Shown here piece after piece: positions 41,686 through 50,550 of a DNA stretch of 64,000 nt. The position numbers and the translations under genes were made by a program. Positions within the stretch are counted from its first letter, which is position 1. The number at the start of each line of letters is the position of its first letter. The stretch covers positions 62,001 to 126,000 of the forward strand of contig NZ_FOSB01000005.1 in assembly GCF_900114165.1 (NCBI RefSeq). Reading direction: 5' to 3'. The notes under the pieces are model-generated. The model had not been told where the DNA came from. It searched no databases and saw nothing but the letters and a program-made list of their open reading frames with translations. Source of the stretch: Halobacillus dabanensis. Its GTDB lineage: Bacteria > Bacillota > Bacilli > Bacillales > Halobacillaceae.

Positions 41686-43176
41686 ATGAAGCAAGTTACA
41701 TCAGTGTTTTGGATTTCACTCGCAATTACGATCCTTATGATTTTTTCTGGATCTATTTTACCCCAAGTGCTAGAGGAAGTAACAAGCAACATTCAATCTT
41801 TTATCTCCATCAATTTTGGCTGGTATTATTTGTTGATAGTTACGGTATTTGTTATTTTCTGCATATACTTGATCGTCAGTCCTTACGGAAAAATGAAATT
41901 AGGTAAACCGGGAGAGAAACCGGATTTCAGTTATGCCACATGGTTTGCCATGTTGTTCAGTGCAGGGATGGGGATTGGTTTAGTGTTTTATGGTGCTGCT
42001 GCTCCTTTGCAGCAATATATCGTAAATCCTCCTTACGCTGAACCAGGTTCACCAGCAGCGCTCAGGGATGCCATGAGTATTACTTTTTTCCATTATGGAA
42101 TCCATGCATGGGCCATCTATGCCATTGTCGGCTTAATTTTAGCCTACTTTAAATTCCGTCGTGGAGCACCAGGTCTGATAAGTGCTACATTGGAGCCGGT
42201 ATTTGGAGTGAAGATGAAAGGACCTTGGGGAGCAGTGGTAGATATAATCGCCGTTTTTGCGACCATTGTCGGTGTAGCGACAACTCTTGGGTTCGGGGCT
42301 GCACAAATCAACGGAGGAATCACCTATCTTACTGGAATCGGCGAAGGCTTTGGGATCCAATTGCTGATTATTGCTGTCGTCACCGTCCTTTATATGATTT
42401 CAGCCTATACTGGGGTTAGTAAAGGTATCAAATATTTAAGCAATGCCAATATGGGACTAGCTGTTCTTTTATTTGTAATCATGCTGATCATCGGTCCAAC
42501 CCTCTATATTATGAATATGTTCGTAGACTCGCTTGGTGCTTATGTTCAAACATTACCGAAAGAAAGTCTACGAATTGCACCAAATAATGAAGAAAGACAG
42601 GAATGGGTAGAGAACTGGACGGTATTCTTCTGGGCCTGGTGGATTGCTTGGTCGCCATTTGTCGGTATTTTCATCGCCCGTATCTCAAGAGGACGTTCCA
42701 TTCGTGAATTCATCTCTGGCGTTTTACTCGTACCTTCTCTTATTAGTTTTTTATGGTTCTCGGCTTTTGGAAGTACGGCGATATCTATCCAGGATGCAGG
42801 AATCGACCTTGCCAGCCTGGCTCCTGAACAAATGTTGTTCGGGTTATTTGATCAATTTCCATTCAGCACTCTGTTATCACTGATAGCTATGACATTAATT
42901 GCGACATTCTTTATCACATCCGCCGACTCAGCCACCTTCGTATTAGGGATGCAGACGACAAATGGTTCCTTAGATCCAAATAGGTCGGTCAAATTCGCAT
43001 GGGGGATTGCTCAATCGTCAACAGCTGCTGTTCTCCTCTATACAGGTGGATTGCAGGCCTTGCAGAATGCATTAATCTCAGCAGCCTTTCCGTTCTCGAT
43101 CATCATGCTACTTATGATGTACTCTTTTAATAAAGCATTAAAAGTAGATAAAAAAGCACTTGAAACTAAAAAGTGA
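41686..43176 (+). CDS. BCCT family transporter (betaine/choline/carnitine type), atypical glycine-motif
   Basis: Twelve segments and the BCCT tryptophan signature are present: FFWAWWIAWSPFVGIFIARI. The glycine-rich segment-3 motif reads GMGIGLVFYGAAAPLQQY, where the usual form (as in the paralogue at 62059) is FWGTAEP; the Trp and Glu are replaced. It should take up a quaternary ammonium compound with Na+ or H+, but this change may alter substrate or coupling. ATG at 41686 follows AAAGGTGAAGGCT; a GTG nine bases upstream overlaps it. A box-repeat copy (J) follows 44 bases after the stop. Confidence 0.88.
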   Translation: MKQVTSVFWISLAITILMIFSGSILPQVLEEVTSNIQSFISINFGWYYLLIVTVFVIFCIYLIVSPYGKMKLGKPGEKPDFSYATWFAMLFSAGMGIGLVFYGAAAPLQQYIVNPPYAEPGSPAALRDAMSITFFHYGIHAWAIYAIVGLILAYFKFRRGAPGLISATLEPVFGVKMKGPWGAVVDIIAVFATIVGVATTLGFGAAQINGGITYLTGIGEGFGIQLLIIAVVTVLYMISAYTGVSKGIKYLSNANMGLAVLLFVIMLIIGPTLYIMNMFVDSLGAYVQTLPKESLRIAPNNEERQEWVENWTVFFWAWWIAWSPFVGIFIARISRGRSIREFISGVLLVPSLISFLWFSAFGSTAISIQDAGIDLASLAPEQMLFGLFDQFPFSTLLSLIAMTLIATFFITSADSATFVLGMQTTNGSLDPNRSVKFAWGIAQSSTAAVLLYTGGLQALQNALISAAFPFSIIMLLMMYSFNKALKVDKKALETKK

Positions 43177-43219
43177 GGGGCTAAGAGGGATGAAACAAAC
43201 AGGTGATAAGAATAAAGGG

Positions 43220-43258
43220 ATATCTCGATTTTGATTCTTTACGATAAGAGGATTCCCC
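43220..43258 (+). repeat. Box-repeat copy J
   Basis: TATCTCGATTTTGATTCTTTA, then GATAAGAGGATTCCCC. It lies outside the AT-rich island, 44 bases after the first BCCT gene. Confidence 0.6.
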
Positions 43259-43361
43259 ACTGGTTTTTCACCTATCCATTAGCATTTTTAATCTGTGCTG
43301 ATACTTTTCCAGGAAATCGCCGGTAAATATTGGTGATTTCAAATGTCACTACAAACTCCAA

Positions 43362-43415
43362 AACAGCAGCACACCTGGATGTCTTTCCTCCGGATGTGCT
43401 GCTGTTGCTTTTTTT
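43362..43415 (+). terminator. Terminator between the BCCT and DUF456 genes
   Basis: AACAGCAGCACA (43362-43373) and its complement (43395-43406) with a 21-base loop, then seven T on the plus strand. It can also fold on the minus strand below the DUF456 gene. Confidence 0.75.
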
Positions 43416-43422
43416 GGACCTC

Positions 43423-43899
43423 CTATATATCCAAGAAGAACCAAATAATGATAATCAGCTGAATGACGATTTTTGCCAAGGTTCCACTGAGAAATCCGAA
43501 CAGTGATCCTATTGCCGCTTTGAATGCCTCATTGTTGGCTCTCTTTTGAACTAATTCAACAATGATGACAAGCACGAACGGTACGATTAAAATACCGAGC
43601 GGTGGAATGATGAACGAGCCTACGATGACACCGATGGCCGCCGCGCGTTCGCCCCATTTACTGCCACCATAGCGTTTGACAAAATAACTGTTGGCGATGA
43701 TATCGGATACGATGAGCAGAACGGTGAGCACGACGGCTCCGATCCAGAAAAAGATGGACAAAGCACTGCCGTCTATGAAAAACGCATACGCGAGAAACCC
43801 GATCCATAACACGAGTGGGGCGGGGATGAGCGGAAAGATGACGCTCGCAAAACTCGCGATAAAGCAGGCGATGATAAGGACCCATATAAGTATATCCAT
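43423..43899 (-). CDS. DUF456 family membrane protein
   Basis: The 158-residue protein has four to five membrane segments and matches DUF456 (MDILIWVLIIACFIASFASV; SYFVKRYGGSKWGERAAAIG; PLGILIVPFVLVIIVELVQK). Members are small inner-membrane proteins with glycine-zipper-like helices and no known function. ATG at 43899 follows AGGAGGG on the minus strand; a longer frame from 44016 crosses the GTGCCTGAC repeat and is rejected. Confidence 0.85.
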   Translation of the reverse strand: MDILIWVLIIACFIASFASVIFPLIPAPLVLWIGFLAYAFFIDGSALSIFFWIGAVVLTVLLIVSDIIANSYFVKRYGGSKWGERAAAIGVIVGSFIIPPLGILIVPFVLVIIVELVQKRANNEAFKAAIGSLFGFLSGTLAKIVIQLIIIIWFFLDI

Positions 43900-44000
43900 T
43901 AAAGCTTCCCTCCTGAAATTAGCGATCTTTCCTTTATACGATTGACTGGAATAAAAGTTTCTAAACTTTATAAGGTGAATATGGTGTGGTGCCTTGCTGT

Positions 44001-44052
44001 GGTGCCTGACCCCCACCCCGTTAACCCTTTAGCAGGGTGGGGGTCAGGCACC
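44001..44052. repeat. REP-like inverted repeat, GTGCCTGAC family copy 2
   Basis: Perfect 18-base arms, GGTGCCTGACCCCCACCC (44001-44018) and its complement (44035-44052), with a 16-base loop that contains CTTTAG. It shares arms, loop core and trailing GATTTT with the copy at 15325-15373. Confidence 0.85.
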
Positions 44053-44072
44053 GATTTTACTGCACAAACACA

Positions 44073-44104
44073 AACAAGGATCCCCGGTAACGAGGATCCT
44101 TGTT
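44073..44104 (-). terminator. Terminator after the aldo/keto reductase gene
   Basis: AACAAGGATCC and GGATCCTTGTT with a ten-base loop, and a T-rich stretch (TGTTTGTGTTTGTG) on the minus strand side. Confidence 0.7.
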
Positions 44105-44114
44105 TGAGTCTATT

Positions 44115-45119
44115 TTATTTCATTCCTAAATCCTGTCTGTCCGGGGGAGCCATGAATTCTGGACCGACGGGGTCATTGATATGCTTTAGCAGGATTTCGT
44201 CAATGTCATGCATCGTTTTTTCGTCGATTTCGAAGTTGTCGATTTCTTCTACAGGGTTCAGTTGATCAGGTCGACGACCGCCCATGAGAGCGATGCCAGA
44301 GCCTGGCTGGTCGAGAACCCAGCGGATTGCCAGCTGCAACACACTTTTTCCGAAACGGTTTTCCGCGAGCTGTTCGAGTTCCTGAACCGCGTTCAAGTAT
44401 TGCTTGAAGCGTGGCTGTTGAAATTTCGGATCATTATTTCGCAAGTCATCTCCTTCGAATTCGCGGTTCGTGGACATTTTTCCAGATAGTAAACCGCGGC
44501 ATAAGGAACCATAGGAGATGGTCGTCACATCGTGGTCCTGCACGTAAGGCAATGTTTTTGTTTCGATGTCCCGCTCAAACAAGTTGTAAGGCGGTTGTAG
44601 TGTGTGCAATGGAGCGGCTTCCCGGAAAATGTCCATCTGTTCAGGAGAAAAATTACTAACACCGATTGCGCGGATTTTGCCTTGTTTATAGAGATAAGAT
44701 AAAGCTTCTGCTGTTTCGTAAATCGGTGTTATCGGGTCTGGCCAATGGACTTGGTAAATGTCGATATAGTCTGTTTTTAAGCGTCGTAAAGAATCTTCGA
44801 CTTCCTTGTGGATGCGTTCTTTACTGGCATTACGGAACACAGTATCCTCATTCCAATCCATGCCGACCTTTGTTGCAAGGAGCAGGTCTTCACGACGGCC
44901 GTACTGTTCCACAGCCTTACCGACGATTTCTTCGGAGCGTCCGAATCCATAAACCGGTGCCGTGTCAATCAGGTTGATTCCTGTATCGAGGGCGGAATGA
45001 ATCGTTTTGATAGATTGTTCTTCATCCGTTCCGCCCCACATCCAGCCGCCAATCGCCCATGTTCCGAGGCCGATGCGGCTTGCTTCCATTGATGTATTAC
45101 TAATTTTTATTTTTTCCAT
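44115..45119 (-). CDS. Aldo/keto reductase
   Basis: A (beta/alpha)8 oxidoreductase of normal length. LIDTAPVYGFGRSEEIVGKAV holds the catalytic Asp and Tyr, ATKVG the Lys, YIDIYQVHWPDPITP the His, and IGVSNFSPEQM the cofactor region. It should reduce aldehydes or ketones with NADPH in the cytoplasm. The start follows TAGGAGGTGCGATAA on the minus strand. It is monocistronic, and the divergent penicillin-acylase gene starts 127 bases away. Confidence 0.9.
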   Translation of the reverse strand: MEKIKISNTSMEASRIGLGTWAIGGWMWGGTDEEQSIKTIHSALDTGINLIDTAPVYGFGRSEEIVGKAVEQYGRREDLLLATKVGMDWNEDTVFRNASKERIHKEVEDSLRRLKTDYIDIYQVHWPDPITPIYETAEALSYLYKQGKIRAIGVSNFSPEQMDIFREAAPLHTLQPPYNLFERDIETKTLPYVQDHDVTTISYGSLCRGLLSGKMSTNREFEGDDLRNNDPKFQQPRFKQYLNAVQELEQLAENRFGKSVLQLAIRWVLDQPGSGIALMGGRRPDQLNPVEEIDNFEIDEKTMHDIDEILLKHINDPVGPEFMAPPDRQDLGMK

Positions 45120-45246
45120 TTATCGCACCTCCTAATTCAAGCACATAGGTGTAATACCCGTTTGAAATTTTTCCTAATCATAAAGGAACCTGCTCTTTAT
45201 TTCTCGAAAATGAGATATAATAGAAAAAAGTGGAGAGGGTGGGGGT

Positions 45247-47598
45247 ATGGAAACGGCTAGAAAGCTAGATCAAGAGAAACGCCCGGGCCGGCGGTGGAAA
45301 AAGGCTGCCTGGTGGACAATCGGCATCATCGTATTATTGATTGTTAGTACGGTTGTTTTTGTAAACGCTTACACACCGAGGAGTCTGCCGGAAACTAGTG
45401 GGGAAGTGCAAATGGATGGGTTGTCAGCACCTGTAACGATAACGAGAGATAACGAAGGGGTGCCGCATATAAAAGCAGAGAATGAGCTGGATTTGTTTAT
45501 GGCACAAGGGTTTGTACAGGCGCAGGATCGTCTTTTTCAAATGGAACTTGCAAGACGACAGGCGTCCGGCCGGTTGAGTGAAGTGATCGGGGAAGCGACA
45601 GTGGATCAAGATCGTTATTTCCGTACATTGGGTTTGCGGAGAGCGGCAGAAAGATCGCTTGCTGTCTATTCCGATGAAAGTGTGGATCGTCTGCAGGCTT
45701 TTGCGGATGGAATCAATGCTTTCATAGAGAATGAGCCGTTATCACCGGAGTTTGCCATGATGGCGATCGATCCGGAGCCATGGACACCGCTCGATTCCGT
45801 GACAATCGGCAAATACATGGCTTTTGACCTTGGTGGGCATTGGGAGCGTCAAGCATTCAACTATTATCTCTTGCAGGAGTTTCCGGAAGAGGAAGCTTAT
45901 GAACTATTTCCGACCTACCCAGAAGGAGCACCGACAGTTTTAACTGAAGCAAGTGTCGATATAGAAAAAAGTTTCGCCAACGTCGTTTTGCCGCATGAAT
46001 TCAATGGCAGCAACAACTGGGTCGTAAGTGGGGAAAAGACGCTGTCTGGTGCGCCGATGCTTGCGGATGATCCGCACTTAGGAATGGCTACCCCATCGAT
46101 CTGGTACCAAATGCACCTTGATGCTCCCGGTTATCAGGTGTCGGGAGTCATTTTTGCAGGAACGCCGGGGATCATTTTAGGCCATAATGACGACATTGCA
46201 TGGGGCGTGACGAATGTCGGTCCTGACGTGCAGCAGCTTTACCTTGAAAAAAGGAACCCGGAGAACCCGCACCAATTTTTATATGAAGAAGAGTGGGAAG
46301 AAGCGGATGTGGTGAAGGAGACGATTGGAGTCAAAGATGGGGAGACGGTCGAGCTTGAGGTTGTCGAAACGAGGCATGGCCCTGTCATCAGTGAATATGC
46401 CGGGAAAACAGGTGGAGAGAACGTGATGTCTCTACGGTGGACGGCGCTTGATGCAACAACAGAGCTTGAGGCTGTATTAGAAATCAACCGTGCGAAAGAC
46501 TGGGAGTCGTTTGAGGAAGGGTTAGAAAAATTCCTCGTACCTGCGCAAAATTTCGTTTTTGCCAGCAAGGACGGGACGATTGCTTATAAAGCGAATGGGC
46601 GAATTCCGATTTATGACAACCCTGATGATGCTCTGCTGCCTATGAGAGGATGGGAGAAAGAAGACGAATGGAAGGGTTTTATATCTTTTGACGAACTGCC
46701 ACGGGTCGTCAATCCGGAAGAAGGATTCGTCGCAACAGCGAATAACAAAATCACAAGTGATGATTACCCTTATCACATAAGTCATAATTGGGCTCAGCCT
46801 TATCGGTATCAACGGATCGCTGAGATGTTGGAGGGGAAAAATGATTTAGGAGCGGAAGATTTTCAAGCCATGCAAATGGATGTGAAGAATTTGCAGGCAG
46901 AAGAATTCATGCCACTATTGCTGGAACAAACAAAGGCAGAATCCGATTTGGAAAGAGAAGTGCTTGCTAAAATGGAAGAATGGAATTTGGAAGATGATCG
47001 TAATCTCCCGCAGCCGCTCGTTTTCCATAAATGGATGTCCAATATCCAGGAGGAATTGTATGGAGAAGAGCTCCCTGACTCAATGAGAAAGTTTTTCAAA
47101 GGCTCGGGCCAAACGACTGATGAATTATTGAGAATGGGGGAAGATTCTTTATGGATGGAAAAAGCGGGAGGAATGGAAGCGGTCGTGACAGAGGCTTACC
47201 GGAAGACGCTTTCCGAAGTGAGCGAACAGTTCGGCGATGATCCGGATGCTTGGGCGTGGGGAGATTTTCATGCGGTCGAATTCACCCACCCGCTATCAAG
47301 CATCGGTTTTCTTGAGCGGTTCCTCAACCCTGGCGATCCTTATCCAGTCAGTGGGAGCAGGGTGACGGTAAGGGCTGCTGGCTTCAAGACGGACGGTCTC
47401 GTCAACCACGGGGCTTCCTGGCGCTTCGTCATAGATATGGCCGACACGAGGGAAGCGTATCATGTTGTCGGTCCTGGACAATCAGGACATTTTCGCAGTG
47501 ACTGGTATCATGATCAGTTGGAAGACTGGGTGGAAGGAAGGTACCATACGACGTCAACAGATCATGCGAGTGGAGAAGTGCTAACATTGTCTCCATAA
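45247..47598 (+). CDS. Penicillin acylase family (S45) N-terminal-nucleophile amidase, membrane anchored
   Basis: One N-terminal membrane segment (about 21-41) follows a basic start and anchors the protein. The S45 layout is seen: an A-chain with GVPHIKAENELDLFMAQGFV and QDRLFQMELARRQASGRL, and a self-cleavage site before Ser255 in FNGSNNWVVSG, which becomes the nucleophile. It should split an amide such as an acyl-homoserine lactone or an N-acyl compound; penicillin is not necessarily its substrate. The 783-residue length is normal. ATG at 45247 follows GAGAGGGTGGGGGT. Confidence 0.9.
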   Translation: METARKLDQEKRPGRRWKKAAWWTIGIIVLLIVSTVVFVNAYTPRSLPETSGEVQMDGLSAPVTITRDNEGVPHIKAENELDLFMAQGFVQAQDRLFQMELARRQASGRLSEVIGEATVDQDRYFRTLGLRRAAERSLAVYSDESVDRLQAFADGINAFIENEPLSPEFAMMAIDPEPWTPLDSVTIGKYMAFDLGGHWERQAFNYYLLQEFPEEEAYELFPTYPEGAPTVLTEASVDIEKSFANVVLPHEFNGSNNWVVSGEKTLSGAPMLADDPHLGMATPSIWYQMHLDAPGYQVSGVIFAGTPGIILGHNDDIAWGVTNVGPDVQQLYLEKRNPENPHQFLYEEEWEEADVVKETIGVKDGETVELEVVETRHGPVISEYAGKTGGENVMSLRWTALDATTELEAVLEINRAKDWESFEEGLEKFLVPAQNFVFASKDGTIAYKANGRIPIYDNPDDALLPMRGWEKEDEWKGFISFDELPRVVNPEEGFVATANNKITSDDYPYHISHNWAQPYRYQRIAEMLEGKNDLGAEDFQAMQMDVKNLQAEEFMPLLLEQTKAESDLEREVLAKMEEWNLEDDRNLPQPLVFHKWMSNIQEELYGEELPDSMRKFFKGSGQTTDELLRMGEDSLWMEKAGGMEAVVTEAYRKTLSEVSEQFGDDPDAWAWGDFHAVEFTHPLSSIGFLERFLNPGDPYPVSGSRVTVRAAGFKTDGLVNHGASWRFVIDMADTREAYHVVGPGQSGHFRSDWYHDQLEDWVEGRYHTTSTDHASGEVLTLSP

Positions 47599-47602
47599 CG
47601 TG

Positions 47603-47629
47603 AGCCCCTTCCTGTGGAGGGGCTTTTTA
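47603..47629 (+). terminator. Terminator after the acylase gene
   Basis: AGCCCCT and AGGGGCT with an eight-base loop, then five T. The 47630-47901 stretch after it holds nothing I can support beyond the ribosome binding site of the next gene. Confidence 0.8.
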
Positions 47630-47901
47630 CTTGGGAGAAAGGGTTGGATGGCCAGTCCAGATTCCATCCTGATCCGGGATCCTGGCCCCTTGTTTCTGAG
47701 AGGTATTTTCTTAGCAGAAGAATTTATTTCTCATTTAAAGCTGGGGATGTTTTTGCAGACGGTGATGTTGGCTTTAGGTAAAGATGGATTGTGAAAAATC
47801 GATGTGCCATAGAGAAATACTCTCCTCTAAACTTTTCTGATGTATAGAGAAAGTATCCGGACGTCAGAATGGTAGTACGTACATATAAGAGGAGGGGCAG
47901 G

Positions 47902-48120
47902 ATGACAGAGGAACAAATGGAAGAGGTGTTTAGTGAGTATGGTCATGACGAAATGTATAGACGCTTCCGGACGCCATTGTATGTAACAGGTTTATTTGAT
48001 GAGGTAGAGATGGATGAACTGGAGGACTTTTTTGAGAATTTCGAGCTTTCCCCGTCGATATTCTTTGATGAATTCCGGTTTTGGTTTCAATATTTTTCGG
48101 TTACGCTAAAGGATTCATAA
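47902..48120 (+). CDS. 72-residue acidic protein of unknown function
   Basis: The protein is strongly acidic with aromatic residues (MTEEQMEEVFSEYGHDEMYR; ELSPSIFFDEFRFWFQYF) and no membrane segment or signal. I do not recognise a family. ATG at 47902 follows GAGGAGGGGCAG; an ATG at 47869 is possible but has no ribosome binding site. Confidence 0.6.
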   Translation: MTEEQMEEVFSEYGHDEMYRRFRTPLYVTGLFDEVEMDELEDFFENFELSPSIFFDEFRFWFQYFSVTLKDS

Positions 48121-48156
48121 TTGTGAAATATTTAACGGAGGAGTCGTCGAATAAGG

Positions 48157-48204
48157 TTGACGGATCCTTTTTTTTCGTTATAATATAAATGAGAATGATT
48201 ATTA
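48157..48204 (+). promoter_or_regulatory. Promoter with Fur box before the siderophore ATPase gene
   Basis: TTGACG (48157-48162), a 16-base spacer and TATAAT (48179-48184) form the promoter. TGAGAATGATTATTA (48190-48204), just downstream, matches the Bacillus 7-1-7 Fur box TGATAAT-N-ATTATCA at 12 of 14 positions. Iron-bound Fur should block transcription. Confidence 0.8.
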
Positions 48205-48257
48205 CTGTCATATATAACATACATACAATATAAATAGAAAAGGCGAGGTGCTCGGTG

Positions 48258-49088
48258 ATGGTGAGAATGTCCATGAATAATTTAGGAGTTGGCTATGGAG
48301 AGGTCAAAATTGTTGAAGACTTGAATCTGCATATTCCTGAAGGAAACGTCACCACGATTATCGGACCAAACGGATGCGGAAAATCGACGATTCTGAAAGC
48401 GATGTCTCGTCTCATTGAACCGAAGAATGGTGTCGTCTATTTGGACGGAAAAGCGATTCATAAAGAATCAACAAAAGAAATTGCCAAGAAGATGGCAGTG
48501 CTCCCGCAAACTCCAAAAGCTCCGAATGGACTTACAGTTTATGAGCTTGTTTCATATGGACGTTTTCCTCATCAACGAGGGTTTGGGAAATTGACGGATG
48601 AAGATCGGGAAATCATCCATTGGGCCCTGGACGTCACAGGTGTGCTTCCGTTTTCAGAGCGGCCGATTGACGCATTATCAGGCGGCCAGCGGCAAAAAGT
48701 CTGGATCGCGATGGCGCTTGCGCAGGAAACGGAGTTGTTGTTGTTGGATGAACCGACAACCTATCTGGATCTAGCCCACCAACTTGAGGTTTTGCAATTG
48801 CTGGAAAAGTTGAATCGTGAACAGGGGCGGACGATCGTGATGGTTTTGCATGATTTAAACCATGCGGCAAGGTTCGCTGACTATATGGTCGCATTGAATA
48901 ATGGAACGATTGTCAAAGAAGGAACCGCACATGAAGTAATGACTTCTTCGGTCCTTAAGCGTGTATTCAACATTGATGCTTCGATCGTTACAGACCCCCG
49001 TACTCATCGCCCGGCCTTGATCACCTACGATCTGATGGGGCAGGAGCAAACGTCCCAATCGAAGAAAACAGTCAGCCTATACGGATAG
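48258..49088 (+). CDS. Iron-siderophore ABC transporter ATPase (FhuC/YusV type)
   Basis: Walker A GPNGCGKS, signature LSGGQRQKVWIAMALAQ, Walker B LLLLDEPTTYLDLAHQ and switch His in VLHDLNHAARF are intact; this is the FecE/FhuC subfamily. It should power ferric siderophore import with BtuC-type permeases, none of which is in the window, so it works with components encoded elsewhere, as YusV does for several uptake systems in Bacillus. A Fur box covers its promoter. The ATG follows GAGGTGCTCGGTG. Confidence 0.88.
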   Translation: MVRMSMNNLGVGYGEVKIVEDLNLHIPEGNVTTIIGPNGCGKSTILKAMSRLIEPKNGVVYLDGKAIHKESTKEIAKKMAVLPQTPKAPNGLTVYELVSYGRFPHQRGFGKLTDEDREIIHWALDVTGVLPFSERPIDALSGGQRQKVWIAMALAQETELLLLDEPTTYLDLAHQLEVLQLLEKLNREQGRTIVMVLHDLNHAARFADYMVALNNGTIVKEGTAHEVMTSSVLKRVFNIDASIVTDPRTHRPALITYDLMGQEQTSQSKKTVSLYG

Positions 49089-49092
49089 AAAG

Positions 49093-49127
49093 AAAGCTCA
49101 GAGAATCTGTTCTCTGGGCTTTTTTTA
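49093..49127 (+). terminator. Terminator after the siderophore ATPase gene
   Basis: AAGCTCAGAGAA and TTCTCTGGGCTT with a four-base loop (one G-U pair), then seven T. Confidence 0.8.
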
Positions 49128-49148
49128 TTCTTAGAAAGTAATTGGGAT

Positions 49149-49199
49149 AATATGTAAGACCTGGTACACCAAAATTTGGTGTACCAGGTCTTACATATT
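49149..49199. repeat. 51-base perfect palindrome, copy 1 (ACCTGGTACACC family)
   Basis: Two 25-base arms complement each other exactly around one central A; the core is GACCTGGTACACCAAA and its complement. A close copy with 22-base arms lies at 50551-50595, so the pair brackets the antiporter gene. Confidence 0.9.
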
Positions 49200-49327
49200 T
49201 TAGGAGGTGAATCTTTGGTGGTGGCTCATGGCATCTCCTATAAGTGGTTTGTAAATGCAAGTGCATGGGTAGATTGTTTCCAATGAGGGAATGACTATAT
49301 TTGTCATCTTACAATGGAGGTCATCCT

Positions 49328-50539
49328 ATGCATGGATTTCATGATGTGTTCATTCAAATTTTGTTACTTCTTGCGATTTCAGTTTCTGTTATCGCCATCG
49401 CAAAACTGCTCAAAGAACCCGATTCGATCGCACTGGTTTTAGTTGGGTTAGTCCTTGGTTTAACGGAGTTGCCGATCATCGAGGATGCAGAGAGGTATAT
49501 CACTCAATCGGAAGTGTTTCAGGCGACCATTATATCCTTGTTTCTTCCGATTCTCCTCGGAGATGCGACATTGAAGCTGCCATTCCATCATCTTTTCTCA
49601 CAAAAGAAAACAGTACTCGGCTTAGCTTTTGTAGGAACATTCGTATCTTCCATCTGCATCGGAACCGCGGCATATTTCCTGTTGGATTTACCTTTGGCGG
49701 TCGCGTTTACGTTTGCTGCGCTGATGAGTGCGACAGACCCGATCAGTGTACTGTCGATTTTTAAATCTCTCGGAGTCCCACAAAAAATGTCGACCGTCAT
49801 GGAAGGGGAATCTCTTTTCAATGATGGCATCGCGGTGGTGCTGTTTAAGATTGCCAGCATTTATTTGCTGACCTACATGGAAATGGGGTGGGCAGGTTTA
49901 GGAAGCGGTGTGTTCCTGTTTCTTAAGTTTGCCATAGGAGGCGCGCTCGTAGGTCTTGTACTCGGTTATTTCTTCTCTCAAGTGATTCGGGTATTTGATG
50001 ATTATCCTCTTGAGGTCGCTTTCAGTGCGCTCCTGTTTTTCGGAAGCTATTTTATTGCAGAACATTTCCATACGTCGGGTGTGATTGCTGTTGTTGTGGG
50101 TGGATTTGTATTTGGAGATTATGGTGCGAAGATCGGGATGTCGAAGGAGACGAAAACGAACATCAATACGTTTTGGGATTCAGTCACGTTAATCGCGAAC
50201 GCATTGATTTTCCTGATGGTCGGTCTTGAAATCAGAAATATTGATCTGGCAGGTAATTGGGGCGTTATCGTCGGGGCCATCCTTATCGTTTTAGTGGGAC
50301 GCACCATAGCTGTGTACCTAGGCACCGGATGGGTCCAAGAGCTTTCGTCCAAAGAGCGCTTGCTGATCAACTGGGGCGGCTTACGCGGTAGTTTGTCTGT
50401 AGCTCTGGCTCTAAGTCTGCCGATGGATTTTGCCGGAAGAGATCAAGTGTTATTGCTCACCTTTTCTGTTGTCCTGTTTTCATTAATCGTACAGGGACTG
50501 ACATTGAAACCGCTAATTAAAAAATTAGGCATGATCTGA
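49328..50539 (+). CDS. NhaP/CPA1-type cation:proton antiporter
   Basis: About 12 membrane segments and the CPA1 features are present: LMSATDPISVLSIFKSLGVP (the TDP region) and GESLFNDGIAVVLFKIAS (the ND motif with the cation-binding Asp). It should exchange cytoplasmic Na+ or K+ for outside protons and help in alkali and salt tolerance. ATG at 49328 follows ATGGAGGTCATCCT; a frame from 49301 would bury the ribosome binding site. Two related palindromes flank the gene. Confidence 0.9.
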   Translation: MHGFHDVFIQILLLLAISVSVIAIAKLLKEPDSIALVLVGLVLGLTELPIIEDAERYITQSEVFQATIISLFLPILLGDATLKLPFHHLFSQKKTVLGLAFVGTFVSSICIGTAAYFLLDLPLAVAFTFAALMSATDPISVLSIFKSLGVPQKMSTVMEGESLFNDGIAVVLFKIASIYLLTYMEMGWAGLGSGVFLFLKFAIGGALVGLVLGYFFSQVIRVFDDYPLEVAFSALLFFGSYFIAEHFHTSGVIAVVVGGFVFGDYGAKIGMSKETKTNINTFWDSVTLIANALIFLMVGLEIRNIDLAGNWGVIVGAILIVLVGRTIAVYLGTGWVQELSSKERLLINWGGLRGSLSVALALSLPMDFAGRDQVLLLTFSVVLFSLIVQGLTLKPLIKKLGMI

Positions 50540-50550
50540 ATTGGGAAAAA

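Noticed and set aside
48137-48178. Terminator after the 72-residue protein gene
   Set aside because: The stem GGAGGAGTCGTC with GACGGATCC pairs poorly and the region is better explained as the -35/-10 promoter of the siderophore ATPase gene.
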